Below, piece by piece: positions 37,786 to 50,205 of a DNA stretch of 64,000 bases. A program made the translations under genes and the position numbers. This DNA comes from Neckera pumila (taxonomy: Eukaryota > Streptophyta > Bryopsida > Hypnales > Neckeraceae), in contig OZ018408.1 in assembly GCA_963969595.1 (NCBI GenBank), forward strand, positions 14,815,823-14,879,822, read 5' to 3'. Within the stretch, counting starts at the first letter, position 1. Every line of letters starts with the position of its first letter. The notes under the pieces were generated by a model, which saw nothing but the letters and a program-made list of their open reading frames with translations, was not told the DNA's origin and ran no database searches.

Positions 37786-38679
37786 TTGGGAGCATCTGGG
37801 TGAAGGAATTTGTCTTGCAATCCCAGCAATTCAGGATTAACCATGTAATGCTGCCACAAACACTAAGTGTTCAATGAATGACAAAGAATCTTTGCATGTA
37901 GGACAAAAGTGCAATTGTTCACCCTTGGAATTTCGTGCAAAAAGAAGAGACCTTCTACAGTAGCTTGTCTTTGAATAATTACTTTTGATTTTCTTAACCT
38001 TGGAGCAATGCCGGCGCCATTTTGTGGCGTTTGGATGACCAACTTTTGCTACAGATGAAAAATTTAGAGTATTTTTCATCCATTTTTTTCCTTGTGCTGA
38101 TCAGTAGCCGACTTATGTACAGTAGTGGCTTAAGAGCACAGCCAAGTAGCTCTTAGTCTGACGCTAATTGTGATAAGCGTAATAAAACGGTATAGGGTGG
38201 GAGACATTTGCGGGCAGAGGGCTTGACCAAATGCATTGTGCTAGTGGAGCTCCAAAAAGTAGTCAAAAGCAAAACAGTAGCCTAAGACTGAAATATTCTG
38301 TAAAATTTTATGCTAGAGACGGACGGGCATGCTGCCACGTCACGGTGCGGGCAGTTCCTGGTGGTGGGAACGTTAGCGGTTGGCCCTTAACGGGTTTGGC
38401 ACTGTTCCTTATGAAGAAGTTACACATTCCACGAATGACTCAGAAGTCCGAGATTATAAATGCTCAAAGCAGCGCATCCCTAGCAGCGAAGGATCCATTT
38501 CATGCATTTACCCTTACAACAGCAACAGAGGGTAGCTAGACAATTCATCCAACAAAAAACCAAAGAAGCACCTCATAATTCAACTAATGCATAGAGAAGT
38601 AGGAAATGCCAAAGTGTTCAACATTTAGCTAGTGATAGCCGCTAAGAGTATGCTTGAACTAAGGCAACACAGTAGCAAT

Positions 38680-39150
38680 GCTTCACATTGTCCTGCACAT
38701 TTCCAAGTGGAGGAGTAGAATGGTGACTTTGTAGTAGAAAGCAATTGAGAGCATGTTCAAAATCTAAAACATTGCTGCAAACTTGTAGACTGTTTTACAC
38801 TTTGCTATATAGAGGAGTAGAGTCACGACTTTGGCTTTGAGAAACTTAGAGAGCCAGTTTGCACTGACAAAGCACTTCTATAATCCTGCAAAGTGTCTTG
38901 CAATTGACTATAGAGAGGATCAGAATTGATACTTTTCTAAACTCAGCCATAGTTCAGAAGTTTGGACTCAAGAACCACTGCTGCTATATAAGAAATTGTC
39001 CTGTTTTTTGCCACACAGGAAAGTAGATAGACTACACATTATGCAATAGAGTGTAATACAGAGCATGTTTGCACTGAAGAAGCACCGCTGCAATCTTCCA
39101 AATTGTCCTACTATTTCCTATAGAGAGAAGTAGAAGCTATGCCTAAACCA
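38680..39150 (+). repeat. Degenerate ~105-bp tandem repeat, five units
   Basis: The segment TTGTCCTGCAC / CTATAGAGAGGAGTAGA recurs near 38688, 38790, 38892, 38996 and 39104, each followed by a diverged spacer containing GCACTGA..AAGCAC or a similar motif. The spacing is regular (about 102-108 bp). It lies upstream of the piggyBac transposase remnant and could be a subterminal repeat of a larger element. That link is inference. Confidence 0.6.
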
Positions 39151-39439
39151 AGAAGGAAGACACAATACAATTCTCTTCTACCTTCCCCTCCTCCCTCTCC
39201 ACAGTGGTGTGCTTCAGAGGCAGGGATCATAACCACATCTCATTACCAAACAAAGAGCAAAAAAATGGCAAATTCAATACATTATAGAAATGCTTGAGGA
39301 GAGTTACTTGTTGAGTTTACTTGAACTAAAGAGAGACAGAAGTGAGTTGCTTGACACATCCCCGCACCACTTGCTCTGGTTTTGGTGCACCTAGGCCTCC
39401 AAACTCCTAGGCTGGTCTCAGAGAAGGCTACAGAGTCAT

Positions 39440-40630
39440 CCACGAGGGTTCTCAAAAGAAGTGTACGACACGCTCAAAGAACATATCTTCCCAATCCCCA
39501 AAGTGGAGCGCATTAGTCACCATGAGACTAAAGCTTCTAGCTTGCTCCACACCTCGGCAGCGACTCATCCCTACTTCTTCCCCTCCTCCATCGCCAATGG
39601 AAGCAGGTTGGCCGTCTGCAGACAGAGAAACTCATCAGTTGGAGGAGTCGGCACTGGAGCGGTTGGAGGAGTCGACGATGCAGCTGTTGGCCACGGCAAT
39701 GGAGGCGGCATCAATGGATCCTCTCACGGAGATGAACCTAGCGTCGAGAGCCTCCACCAGCGGAGTTGCACAAGTACTGCAAGTCACACGGAACCACAAA
39801 TAGAAGGTGAGAGACCGCACAAAGCAAACCTCCTGCATTAACAACAATAGACTAGTCTCTCCACCTTGCACTCCAGAGGTAGTTAGGGTCCAGCGGAGTG
39901 TCCTCCTAGAAAACGTTGTCGAGTGCTCACAAGACTTGGAGCACTGGACTTCCGCTCACATTCTACACGAAAGAGTAGACTCCATAATTAAACAAAGGTT
40001 TTTGAGATTGAGATATGACAATGGCTTAGAAGAAGACATCTATGATGGAGCAATCCAACGGTCGCACCTGCTTCGATCTCATGCAAAGTAAGGTGAAAGC
40101 AGAAGAAGCAAAGGCGAGACAAGCAATGGTAGAAGTTTACCTGTTCGTAGAAATAGAGAATCTTCTCCAGAGGCCCCGTACGATGGCCACCCTTCTTAGG
40201 CGAAGGACTACTGGTGCAGCACTGACAGCAACTCCTGCGCATCTACATCCTCTTCAGAGAAAACTTGCAGCAACTTCGACTTGCAAAGCTCTGCATCTTC
40301 ACAAGAAATTACAGCAAGAGAACAATATTCATTAGAAGAGACTATGTCGGAGGGAGATTCGAGCAAGTGGAAAGACCTCAAGCGCCAAAGGTGACAGCGA
40401 CCGATGCTAAAAGAATAGGGCAACGGTTGGAAGACAAATATGGCATTAGGGCAGCAGCCACCGTGGAGGCGGAGAAAAACCTAGGGCGAGGGCGGAGGCG
40501 AATTGATGGAGGCCGCTTTGCCACAGATGCAGCGAGAGGGAGGGATGGCCGGCCAGGGAGCAGTGACATTCAACTTCAATAGGGAGGAAGCGTTGGATGT
40601 GCTTGTCAGCAACGGAGCGGGAGGGAGCCA
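39440..40630 (+). other. GC-richer region upstream of the transposase remnant, unassigned
   Basis: Base composition here is clearly richer in GC than the flanks, and overlapping frames are open for 60-130 codons. The most continuous reading (39522-40091, + strand) has one stop at 39801-39803 and ends in a charged stretch including HILHERVDSIIKQRFLRLRYDNGLEEDIYD. I recognise no domain. It may be an N-terminal or accessory part of the piggyBac element or a remnant of a separate gene. Confidence 0.35.
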
Positions 40631-42437
40631 ATGCTCCACGGCAAGGCCATTGACAGTCCAACGGAATTTGATGACTACGCTGACAAAGAGTAGGAGTTGG
40701 ACAGTACGTCATCAGACTCCTGGTACAAGGCAATAAAAAAAAACTTGTCCAAACTGGGAGTGGGCAAGTCCAAAACAGGTGTTGCTGGAATCTCCAAAGC
40801 AAAATCATAGAAAAGAAAGAAAAAAGTGATTGACCGTTTACTCACTCAATTTGCCCCCGAGACTTGGAAAGCCAGTGTTCCCCATTACATTAGTAATCAT
40901 TTTCCTTTCAGTGGTCCGGCTCTAGGGTGCACCCACCCATATGGAGGTTTGCCATCCATTTTGGGTTTATTTGAGAAATTCTAGCATAGAAATTGCAAAG
41001 GAGAATAATGAAGGAGACAAATTTATATGCATCCGAAGTTATATACGACGATGGAAGAACTCGGGGTGGATTGGAATGGACACCGTTGGGCTCAACAGAG
41101 TTCTAAGCATATCTTTCTATTTCTTTGTGTATGGGCATCAAGAAATTGCCGAACAGGTAGCTTTAGTGGTCCAAGAATGACCCACTTTTCCACTGTCATG
41201 TTATATCACAAATAATGACGAGGGAGCGGTTCGCACTCATATCACGTTGTTTGCATGTGGCATTTGCTGAGGAGCATGTCCGAGACCGAAGAATCCCAAC
41301 GTATGATAAGCTCCACAAAGTTTGTTGGATGGTTGATGAAGTGTGTGACTGGTTCAAGGGAATGTGGTCCCCCAAACCAACAACTCACTGTAAATGAGAG
41401 TATGGTTATGTATAAAGGGAAATATAGTCCAATTCGACAGTATATGCCCAACAAACCAGTTAGATTTGACATTAAGGTATGGGCGGCAGCAGATGCTTTA
41501 TCAAAATATGTGTGGAATTTTCAAATTTATTGTGGGAGACAAGGAAATCCACATGATGAGGATGTGGAATGTGAAAGTGGTCATGAAGAAGACATGGACA
41601 TAGAAGATATTCCTATACGAGGTGGAAAAGGTGAAGGACTTCAAGGTCGGCATGTGGTGAAGCATCTCTTGAAGGATCTAGGTGGAAGGAGTCACATAGT
41701 GACCAGCGACAACTTCTTCACATTGGTTCCCTATTTCTAGATTTATTAGACAAAAGGATCATGGCGACGGCCACTTTGAAAGCAAACCGGAAGTATGTGC
41801 CAAGGGCCATGTATGCAAAAGAGATAACCAAAAAAAAGACTATGGATGGATTGACTACCGTATGCATGAGGAAGGGAATATATGTTGTGCAGTGTGGAAA
41901 GACAAGAAAGCTATTATTCTCTTGTCTACACATGCGGAGCCAATGCCACCTCCAAGAATTAAACAATTTGTTTACCAAAGGATTAGGGGAAAAAAGAAAA
42001 AAGTTAGAACCGGTCCAATGCATTTGCAATATATTGAGAATATGAGAGGGATTGACACAGTTGATCAATTGAGGGGGAATTACTCATGTCTAACACGAAG
42101 TCACAAATGGTGGCATTGTGTGTTTTTTTGCTTGTTGGACACCACAATATGCAATGCTTGGATAGTTCATAGTGACACTAGTTTTATTTTCATGGAGGAG
42201 CCAATGACTCATTTAGCTTTCCAATTGCAGCTAGCAAATGACTTCACCGCTAATTGGGCTGGACGGACTCAGAACTACTCGACATTGTCACCTCACGTTG
42301 CATCGGCACATGGATCAAGGAGTGTGGGCAAGAAAAGGACAAATTGTGTAATTTGCGGTAGAAGAACTAATCAAGCATGCCCTGGATGTCAAGGACATAT
42401 GTGTAGGGTTCCTTGCTACTGGGACAATCACTGGTGA
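40631..42437 (+). pseudogene. Decayed piggyBac-superfamily transposase
   Basis: This is a DDD-type cut-and-paste transposase of the piggyBac family (TTAA target). Homology runs from an acidic start (TEFDDYADKE) and basic KRKKKVIDRL through PFSGPALG, then RFALISRCLH, LTVNESMVMYKGKY, RQYMPNKPVRFDIKVW, VTSDNFFT and GIDTVDQLRGNYS...HKWWHCVFF. It ends in a Cys-rich zinc-binding tail (CVICGRRTNQACPGCQGHMC) at the TGA 42435-42437. The frame breaks repeatedly: TAG at 40691, 40808 and 40982, more stops near 41012, and shifts of frame near 41200, 41260, 41745 and 41860. The first catalytic Asp, normally in a D-E context, reads Asn (AAT 41393-41395); the second and third Asp remain. The gene is clearly dead. 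Intact autonomous relatives probably exist elsewhere in the genome. Confidence 0.88.
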
Positions 42438-43228
42438 TTACAATAGTGTTTTTTTTGGGGGGAGGGGGGGTTTGCTATCTTCTCTTTGGAAGTTTTTTGT
42501 ATATATTTTATCATGAACTCATTATGCATGTAATTACTTTCTCTTATGCAGAAGTTTTTCTCCTCAGTAGTTTGTGTGAGGAATACAGTAGTACCTGCAG
42601 GAGGTTGTGTTCTAGCTTTATGGTTTATATGTGGAGGTAGTCTCTATATGGAAAAGTTGAAGATAAGTTTCCAGAGCACGCAGGAGAGTGCAAAACAATG
42701 AAGAGGATAAAGACGTTCGAGGAGGAGGAGATGCGGGATTGAGGAGGGGGGCCCGGACGAGTGCTTGGCTCTGGAGTCCCTGGACATGAGACGCAGAATC
42801 AACGGGAAGAGACCGATTCTCATGTGCTTGTCACTGTCATTCATTTTTTGGGGACTTCTTCTTTGCGAATGGAATGCAAGCTCTGTACTTTTCGAAATCT
42901 GGTGCAAGTACTAGGCCCTCGATCATGTGGTCACAGATTTGCTCTTCAAATTTATAAATCCGTGCTTTTATCTTCCGTGCCAATCCCTCTGCTCGTTTTC
43001 CCGCTATTCTTTCACACTGCCCTACTGAAGAAAAAATGAGACCCTGTCTTCAATCGCCCCACCAATTTCTCTGCCCAGCTCTTTTTGCTCACATCGAATG
43101 CTGTCCGGGATCTCAGAAGATCTTTTTCCAATCCCCCTGAGAGCCTGCAACTCTCTGCATTTAATATCAATCTCAAATTGGGTTTGTCTGCAACCACACG
43201 GTCTTAGGCAAAATTCCGACTTGCCCTC

Positions 43229-43259
43229 CACGGTGACCAGTCAAGCACTTCAGGGTTAA
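43229..43259 (-). repeat. TTAA-ended terminus-like sequence 1
   Basis: On the minus strand this reads TTAACCCTGAAGTGCTTGAC then TGGTCACCGTGG. It is a diverged copy of the sequences at 43294-43326 and 57306-57337 (consensus TTAACCCT..AAG..C....CTGGTSACCGYG). TTAA followed by CCCT is the form of a piggyBac end. It lies 0.8 kb past the transposase stop, so it may be the right end of that element; I could not find a matching left end. Confidence 0.45.
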
Positions 43260-43293
43260 ACTAGATGATGCATATTGTATAAAAAGGATGATT

Positions 43294-43326
43294 TCCGCGG
43301 AGACCAGCCCGTCCTTATAGGGTTAA
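43294..43326 (-). repeat. TTAA-ended terminus-like sequence 2
   Basis: On the minus strand this reads TTAACCCTATAAGGACGGGC then TGGTCTCCGCGG. It is a close relative of the terminus 67 bp to the left, in the same orientation. The pair could be a duplicated element end or two successive insertions. Confidence 0.45.
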
Positions 43327-44021
43327 GAAGAATGTTACTCCGTGTGATAGATGGGTTGATCCAAAGTCCAACTTCACGCCAACATTATTCAGCGTCCCCA
43401 GTGGCGGAAGATTTTGTGGCGAAGATTGCCTGCAGTGCAGGCCACTGGCTAAGATGTCAGACTTGCGGTTTTTCCGAAGCTTCACTCGCGCACGCTTCAA
43501 TATCAACATTCCTCGTCATCAGTGAACAGTAACTTGCTAGTTGCTCTTCGATTCGACACGGCATTGCGTGTTCTTCATTCTCGCCATAGAATCGAATCGT
43601 ACACTGGATGTGCCTTTACCGACGTAGTCTGCTGCTCCAAGTTCTTCACCTTTGCCTTGCAATCTCGAAGCTCATACACATGTTCTGATCACACATACTC
43701 GTAAGCTTGTTCTTTCTCCGCAATCCACCAGTTTTTCACCACCAATTTTACCCTTGAGACGACCCAATTGGCACCCATTTCTCGGATGATGTGCTTGCGA
43801 TTCCAAATTGGTCATTTTGGGAGTGTCAGGGTCTGAGGGCGGGCATGGCTTGTGCTCTTACTTTGTGAACACGGCAGCGCGTGAGGCGGAAGTGGCGCAT
43901 TTGTTCTCTGTCAAGGAATGCGTTTGGTTGGGGAGGAATTGAAGGCCTACTGTTGTGTGTTTTAAGCTTGTGGTTTTGGTGGGGTTCTGTGGAGTTGTCC
44001 GAAACCTAACAAGGGCCAGCC

Positions 44022-47000
44022 ATGGATGACGATGAGTTACTGGTGGAGTCTTTCGAACCTGCACGATTTTGGAACGAGGCGTTTCCACTCGGAAGCGGGC
44101 GCTTGGGAGCTATGGTGTACGGGGGTGGGAAATCCGAACTTGTGCAGCTCAATGGTAAGCGCTCTGCAATTCTCCAATTTTCTCCAATTTTCTCCAGTTT
44201 TTCAACGAAATCTGATCTCCATGGCTGTAATTGATACCACGGACACACCATTCTTTATGAGCGTTCAATTGCAGTGGGTGAAGAATTATTGTGGCCCACA
44301 ACAATTATGACGAAGCAGGTTGTAACCTCCTTGCAGTTTCCACGGTGATCGAAATTGCCACACTGAATTTGAAAAAATAATAATAATGTGGTCTCTTATA
44401 ACTACCCTGGTCCATAGTATATGGTGTATCTGAATTAGTCTACTTCATAATCGATTTCATCGACATTTTGGTGACTCTGTGACACACTTGAATTGTGCAG
44501 AGGATACACTGTGGTCCGGTGGACCGACCGATTGGAACAACCCTCATGCCCTTGAGAGTCTTCCTGTAGTGCGAGAGCTTGTAATGGAAGGCAAGTATGC
44601 GGAGGCCACCGACGAGGCCAAGAAGATGCTGGGACCTGATACACAGGTGCCATTTTTTGTTATTCCATGTAAAAATTATATCCGATTCAGGTGCACTTGA
44701 CATATAAACCACAGAATTTCAAAGTCATAGATCCCTTTTCTTCCATATGTAAATTGCAAATCTGTTTCTTAGGTTTATCAACCGCTGGGAGATTTGAAGC
44801 TTGAATTTGATGACTCACATGACACCTATGACAAAGAGAGCTATCACCGTGAGCTGGATCTCGACACGGCCATGACTTATGTAAATTACACAGTTGGTGA
44901 TGTTGCATACATTCGACAAGCGTTTACTTCTTATCCTCACCAGGTAACGAGCCATGGCTACTTCCTCTGTCATTGTGCATACTGCATTTTCTGTTTTCTC
45001 TAATCTCATATTCGTTAGAATGGCGGAATTTCGCGAAATCGGAGAGCATAGAAAAGTCTGCGTTTCGAGCTACCGGAGCGCTTTTGAGTTTGCTCGACTG
45101 AAAACTGGAACTCAGCCGAACCTCGTATCTTCATGAGTGTCCTAGATTTAGGACTGAAGTTCCAGTTGACCACCTCAAAACCCTAAGCACTTGGAAGTCC
45201 TAGTTCTCAAAGCTCTAGGCACTTGACAGTACGAGCTTTCAAAGTTTTATGCACTTGAACGTCACAGTCTTGGCGATCTAAATTTCGCCAATCTAAACGG
45301 ACTTGACAATGCGTCTCTCGGATTCTGGGTCCGATTGAGATAAGATTCTGTGACTGTGTTTGTCAACTTGATTTCAAAGGCTAAGTTTGCTTTCCGAACT
45401 GAAGCATTGCAGGTCTTTGCGATGCGCATAGCTGGCAGCAAGGGTGGTTCGGTTTCGTTCTCTGTGACTATGGATAGCCAGCTCGTGATAGCGAAACAAG
45501 TTGTTGGCTCAAAGCATATCGTTTTGAAGGGTCAGTGTCCCAGTGATAGTAACAAAGTTGACGGTCCAACGAGATCCAGTACACACCAGGGGATGGCATT
45601 TGCAGCTGTACTGCAAGTAGAGATTTTCGGGGAGACTGGAAGTTTACATGTTGTGAATGAGCAAACCCTGAGAGTGCATCAAGCCGACTTTGCGGTTCTG
45701 TACGTGTCAGCCAACTCCTCTTTCGATGGGCCTTTCAAAGACCCAAGCGTGTCAGATAAACAGCCTGAATCACTGGCTTTCTCCACTTTGGAGAATTTAA
45801 GGGGTCTTTCATTCGACGACGTCCTGGCTGCTCACTTGGCTGATTATCAACCTCTTTTCCAACGAGTCTCCTTACGTCTTGGGAACCATAGATGTGTTGA
45901 GGGAGATGAACAAGGCATGCAGATCTCAGAGAACGCTGACAACGAAGACCTGAGCTCATGGGAGCTCGTGACTCCAACTGAGATTATGGACAGGACGAAT
46001 GTGGAGAACGACTCTCGGGCGTCAGATGGACACTTGTCCAAACGCAAGCCATGGAAGGATCGAATTGCCACTAAGGACAGAATCTCGAACTACAGGGGAG
46101 ATGAAGATCCCGGTCTCGTGGTGCTCTTGTTTCAGTTTGGGCGCTACTTGCTGATTGCTTCATCTCGACCAAACACTTTTGTGGCAAACTTGCAAGGAAT
46201 ATGGAATAATTCTTTACATCCATCTTGGAGGTGACGTTCCTTTCTTAACCCCTGGATGTTTTTTTTGCAGATTTGAGAAAGTCAGACGAGGACTTTCTCT
46301 ATTCAATTTTTTTTTTTTTTTTTTGAGTGTGTTTTACATTTCTTTGAAATCCTTGTTTGGCATTGTTATTACGTCATGTGCTCAAGGAGCCTTCATGCAC
46401 TTGTTACGGAGTGCCATCTAGTGGCTAATGCCTTGAAACACAAAACACAGCTACCAGATCCTCATTTACAGAGTAATACAGCTTTTGATCCTGTACTGAA
46501 GCCAGTGAACTCTTTTGCAGAGCCTGTCCGACACTCAACATAAATCTAGAAATGAATTACTGGCTTGCTGAAACCTGTAACCTAGCCGAGTGCCACTTAC
46601 CACTTTTTGATTTCCTTGAGCAGCTCGCTATCACAGGTGCTGCCACAGCCAAGGTAAATTCCTCTGATCCATTTAAGCCCATGTGTATATATATATTGAC
46701 TTGGTTTCAATATATTTATTCTACAGATCTCATATGCACATCCTTTTTCTATAGGTGAATTATGGTCTAGAAGGGTGGGTGTGCCACCACAATGCGGATA
46801 TCTGGGCGCAATCAGCTCCTGTGACTCGGGACCCTGTGTGGGCATTGTTCCCAATGAGTGGAGCTTGGATTTGCCTCCACCTTTGGGAGCACTATACATT
46901 CTCCCAAGATGAGGTAAGTTAAAATGTATCTGATGTGTGGGTGTGGCATGGTTATGCTGTTCCGCATTGGCTCCCTGTTCTTAGAATTGGAGTAGACTTA

Positions 47001-49089
47001 TGCTGATGGGTGGAGAACTCAAGCCAAGGAAGTGTATTGCAGGAGTTTCTGAGAAATCGGGCCTATCCTCTGTTCAGAGGCTGCGCAAAGTTCTTTGTGA
47101 ACTATCTCGTTGAAGATGGGAAGGGACACTTGGTGACAAGCCCGTCAACATCACCTGAGCATTATTTTATTGCTCCAGACGGACAAAGAGCGAGTGTGAG
47201 CTATGGCTCAACTATGGATATGGCAATTCTTCTTAACCTTTTCAACGCAGTCATCTCAGCATCTAAAGTAATCTCCTCTCCCCCTTGTGTCTTTCGTGCA
47301 AATTCACAGGAGATGGTTGGTCAGAAGAGTTGATCATTGTATTTGACCTGTGTCATGGCTATAGATCCTCGGGGAAGACGGAACAGAATTGGTTTCCAAA
47401 GTCAATTCAGCTGTTGGACGGTTGCTCCCTCCAAAAATTGGGAGCGATGGTCGACTTCTGGAATGGGTAAGTTTTTTAGTTTTTTTCGGTAATTTGATGG
47501 AAGAGGCGCGGTGTTACAATTGCTAGCATAGGGACATCCCAGTGTCGAGGGTCTCATGATCACATGTTCATTTAACCGCATACATCGATTATTTTAAACC
47601 TTGTTTTTTGAAACTGAACTTGAGTGTATCTTCTGACCTAATTTCTTTACTCATAACATTATGCTGATGATTTATTGCCATAGGTGGAGGAATTTGAGGA
47701 CCCAGAAGAAACTCATCGACACATGTCACATCTTTTTGGTCTCTATCCTGGGCACTCTCTAACGCCACTGTCTACTCCAGAGCTTTGTGACGCAGCTACC
47801 CAGAGTATACTAAAGCGAGGTACGCGCTGCATGTGCATGTTGTATGAAGCATCATGATTTGCATTGTGCAGAGAGTTGTTTGTAGTTGCTTCCACATTGG
47901 TTTGATGGTAGAACAATTAGTTTCCAATGATGTCTTGTGTTACTTGTGCGTAAAGAAGGCACCTTATCAGATTATACTCAAGTTTTCACTTCGTGACTTC
48001 ATCGTATCCCGTTTTTTGGTTTTTTTTTGTAGGGGAGATCGGCCCTGGCTGGTCAGTGGCTTGGAAGACAGCGCTGTGGGCACGTCTGTGGAACAGCGAT
48101 CATGCATACTCTATGGTGAAACGCATGTTTAATCTTATTTCTCCGGATGAAAAAGAAGAGCGTTTTGATGGCGGCGGTCTGTACTCGAACCTGTTCAGTG
48201 CTCACCCTCCGTTCCAGATCGATGGAAACTTTGGGTATGCTCTGGAACAGCTGCACATATCTCGTTTTCCTGCGTATTTGTTAATCCTGTCGTGTGGATA
48301 TCCTTCCACTTGATGATCCAGAAATTTTCAATACGTAACTTCGCTGAATGAAAAGGCTGTTTCACGTCTGGAACAACGGAGGTGTCCAATAGCAGGGCCA
48401 ACATTGACTTCCGAAGCTATAGAGGAAATTCCAGGAATGCCATTGTGATTTTGGATACTGTCTGCGGAAATTTGTACTTCTGCCAAGTCAAGCCTTTCTA
48501 TGTGCTTCAATGTGCAGCATTGTGCCACCTCCTATGCCGGCACTGCTCTTTTGTATTATTACTCACTATCGTCCATGTCCTGTGTACAGATTTACTGCAG
48601 CGGTGGCAGAGATGCTTTTCCAAAGTGATGAAAGCAATCTGTATGTTCTTCCAGCTCTGCCATTGAGAAAGTGGCGTGATGGACTGGTTGCGGGCTTGAG
48701 GGGCAGGGGTGCCGTCACTGTTGGATTCAGATGGATTGGTGGCATACTTCAAGAAGTCACTGTACAGGTCTGCATCTTTTTGTAACAGATGGGAATACTT
48801 TTTGTGTTCAAAAGTAAAAAGATAACCATCACTGAAACTCACCCAACTTATGTTTTACATTTCAATGAAAGAGCATCTGATCTTAAGCTATTTGTATTTT
48901 CTACTCATGCAGGTTGAGAAGAATTTTTCAACTACAAGGATGCTTCATTACAAAGACAAGGTTGTCACAATACCAAAGTCAACAAGTGGCCCTCAGTTGT
49001 ACACTTACGACGGAGATCTTCAGCTGATGACGTCCCGATCACTAGAAGACCCAAATGAAGACGCTGCTAGTATGTGCACAATATTGTGA
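44022..49089 (+). CDS. Glycoside hydrolase family 95 alpha-L-fucosidase
   Basis: GH95 enzymes are inverting alpha-fucosidases; plant members remove 1,2-linked fucose from xyloglucan and other wall glycans. Twelve exons join in phase to 859 residues: 44022-44154, 44501-44646, 44773-44943, 45413-46230, 46521-46653, 46755-46913, 47043-47267, 47365-47466, 47684-47819, 48033-48234, 48590-48767, 48913-49089. Family motifs appear in order: FWNEAFPLGSGRLGAMVYGG (16-35), LNEDTLWSGGP, VYQPLGDLKLEF, FQFGRYLLIASSRP, LNINLEMNYW, HHNADIWAQSAP (478-489), HRHMSHLFGLYPGH, GPGWSVAWKTALWARL, FQIDGNFG (735-742). The last motif contains the Asp I take as the catalytic base partner (inference from characterised GH95). 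Length is normal and no lesion is visible. The start ATG directly precedes the conserved N-terminus and encodes no signal peptide, although plant homologues act in the apoplast; export would need an upstream exon or another route. Confidence 0.92.
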
Positions 49090-50205
49090 TACCGCAAGGT
49101 GTAGGTATTCTGTGTATGATAAGGATTTGTCTACTTTGAGTTTTAAACCCTGCACCAACACCAGATATGCATCTCGTACAACGTCATGAGTTTATTTGAT
49201 GAGTAGAAGCGTTTTGCTTGGAGCGATGAGGAGGGTCGTAGCAGGGAGGTTGGAATTGAGATTGTCATAAAGATTTCTGTAATACATATGTACTTCTTGC
49301 AGTATTATCGGGATTTTCTTTTGGGTGTTTCACATGAAAGGATGCTTTTGTCTGGTGACTATTAAGTTAGGATTGGTCCTGATCAAGCCTGATTTCAGCA
49401 TCTCTGTGGCCAACCAACTTCCACGTTCCCAGATATTGACGCCACCATGCGTCCATAACTGGGGCACTTCTCTGGAACAGTTCAAGCGAATATCTGCGCG
49501 CACAAGACGGTTATTCTGGAGAATATGCTCGACGATCAGGTCACTTCTTCATTTACCCACATCTAACTTAACGATTAGTCTATGCTATAGATTAGCAACT
49601 GGTAACAAAGTGTTGGAAAAGTCTCGGTTGAAGGTACAACGTACTGTCAGGACTGACAAAACGTGCTGATCGAGTTGGGATTTGAAATCTGGGCTGTCCC
49701 CCAGGTAAGTGTGGTACTAAGTTAATATTATATTCTAATATCGTCTCAGTTTTGGATTGTATTAATTTATCATTACTTAATTATACAGTACATCCAGATG
49801 TACTAAGCGTCCTTTAAGCTTACATGCCTATTGGCTATCATTGGCCGGGCTGTCACTAAGCCTAAGTTTTGTACAGTAGGGATTAGGGAAGCCCTTTCTT
49901 ATGTAACTAAGTTATTACTGACGGCTGTACTGGTGACACAACGAATGCTGTAATACTACGTCGTCAACATCCCTGCCGTGATACTGTATGCGCCGTCTTG
50001 TGCTGGCCCAATTAAGACAAAACCCCTTGAGGCTTGAGCGTAATATCTTTTCCTCGGTAAGGTATAGTCGGTACTGTTTCTAACCACTTCCTCCATTCAA
50101 CGCCACATTCACTTTCATCTCATTCGGCTCCTCTTAGGGATGTTAGTGTTTTTTTCACTACGTTGGCTGACCTGTCACGGAGATCTCCAACACTGAGAGC
50201 TAGCC
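49090..50205 (+). other. Intergenic region between GH95 gene and RBR ligase gene
   Basis: It holds the 3' UTR of the fucosidase and the promoter of the E3 gene. A GC-richer patch at about 49380-49680 is open in one frame on the plus strand but shows no domain; I do not call it a gene. It could be part of a long 3' UTR or an alternative terminal exon. Confidence 0.4.

Noticed and set aside
45735..46071. Minus-strand open frames opposite the large fucosidase exon
   Set aside because: They are antisense shadows of exon 4, which is supported by phase and homology.
49325..49669. 114-codon open stretch after the fucosidase gene
   Set aside because: No recognisable domain, and the fucosidase reading already ends normally at 49089; more likely UTR or spacer.
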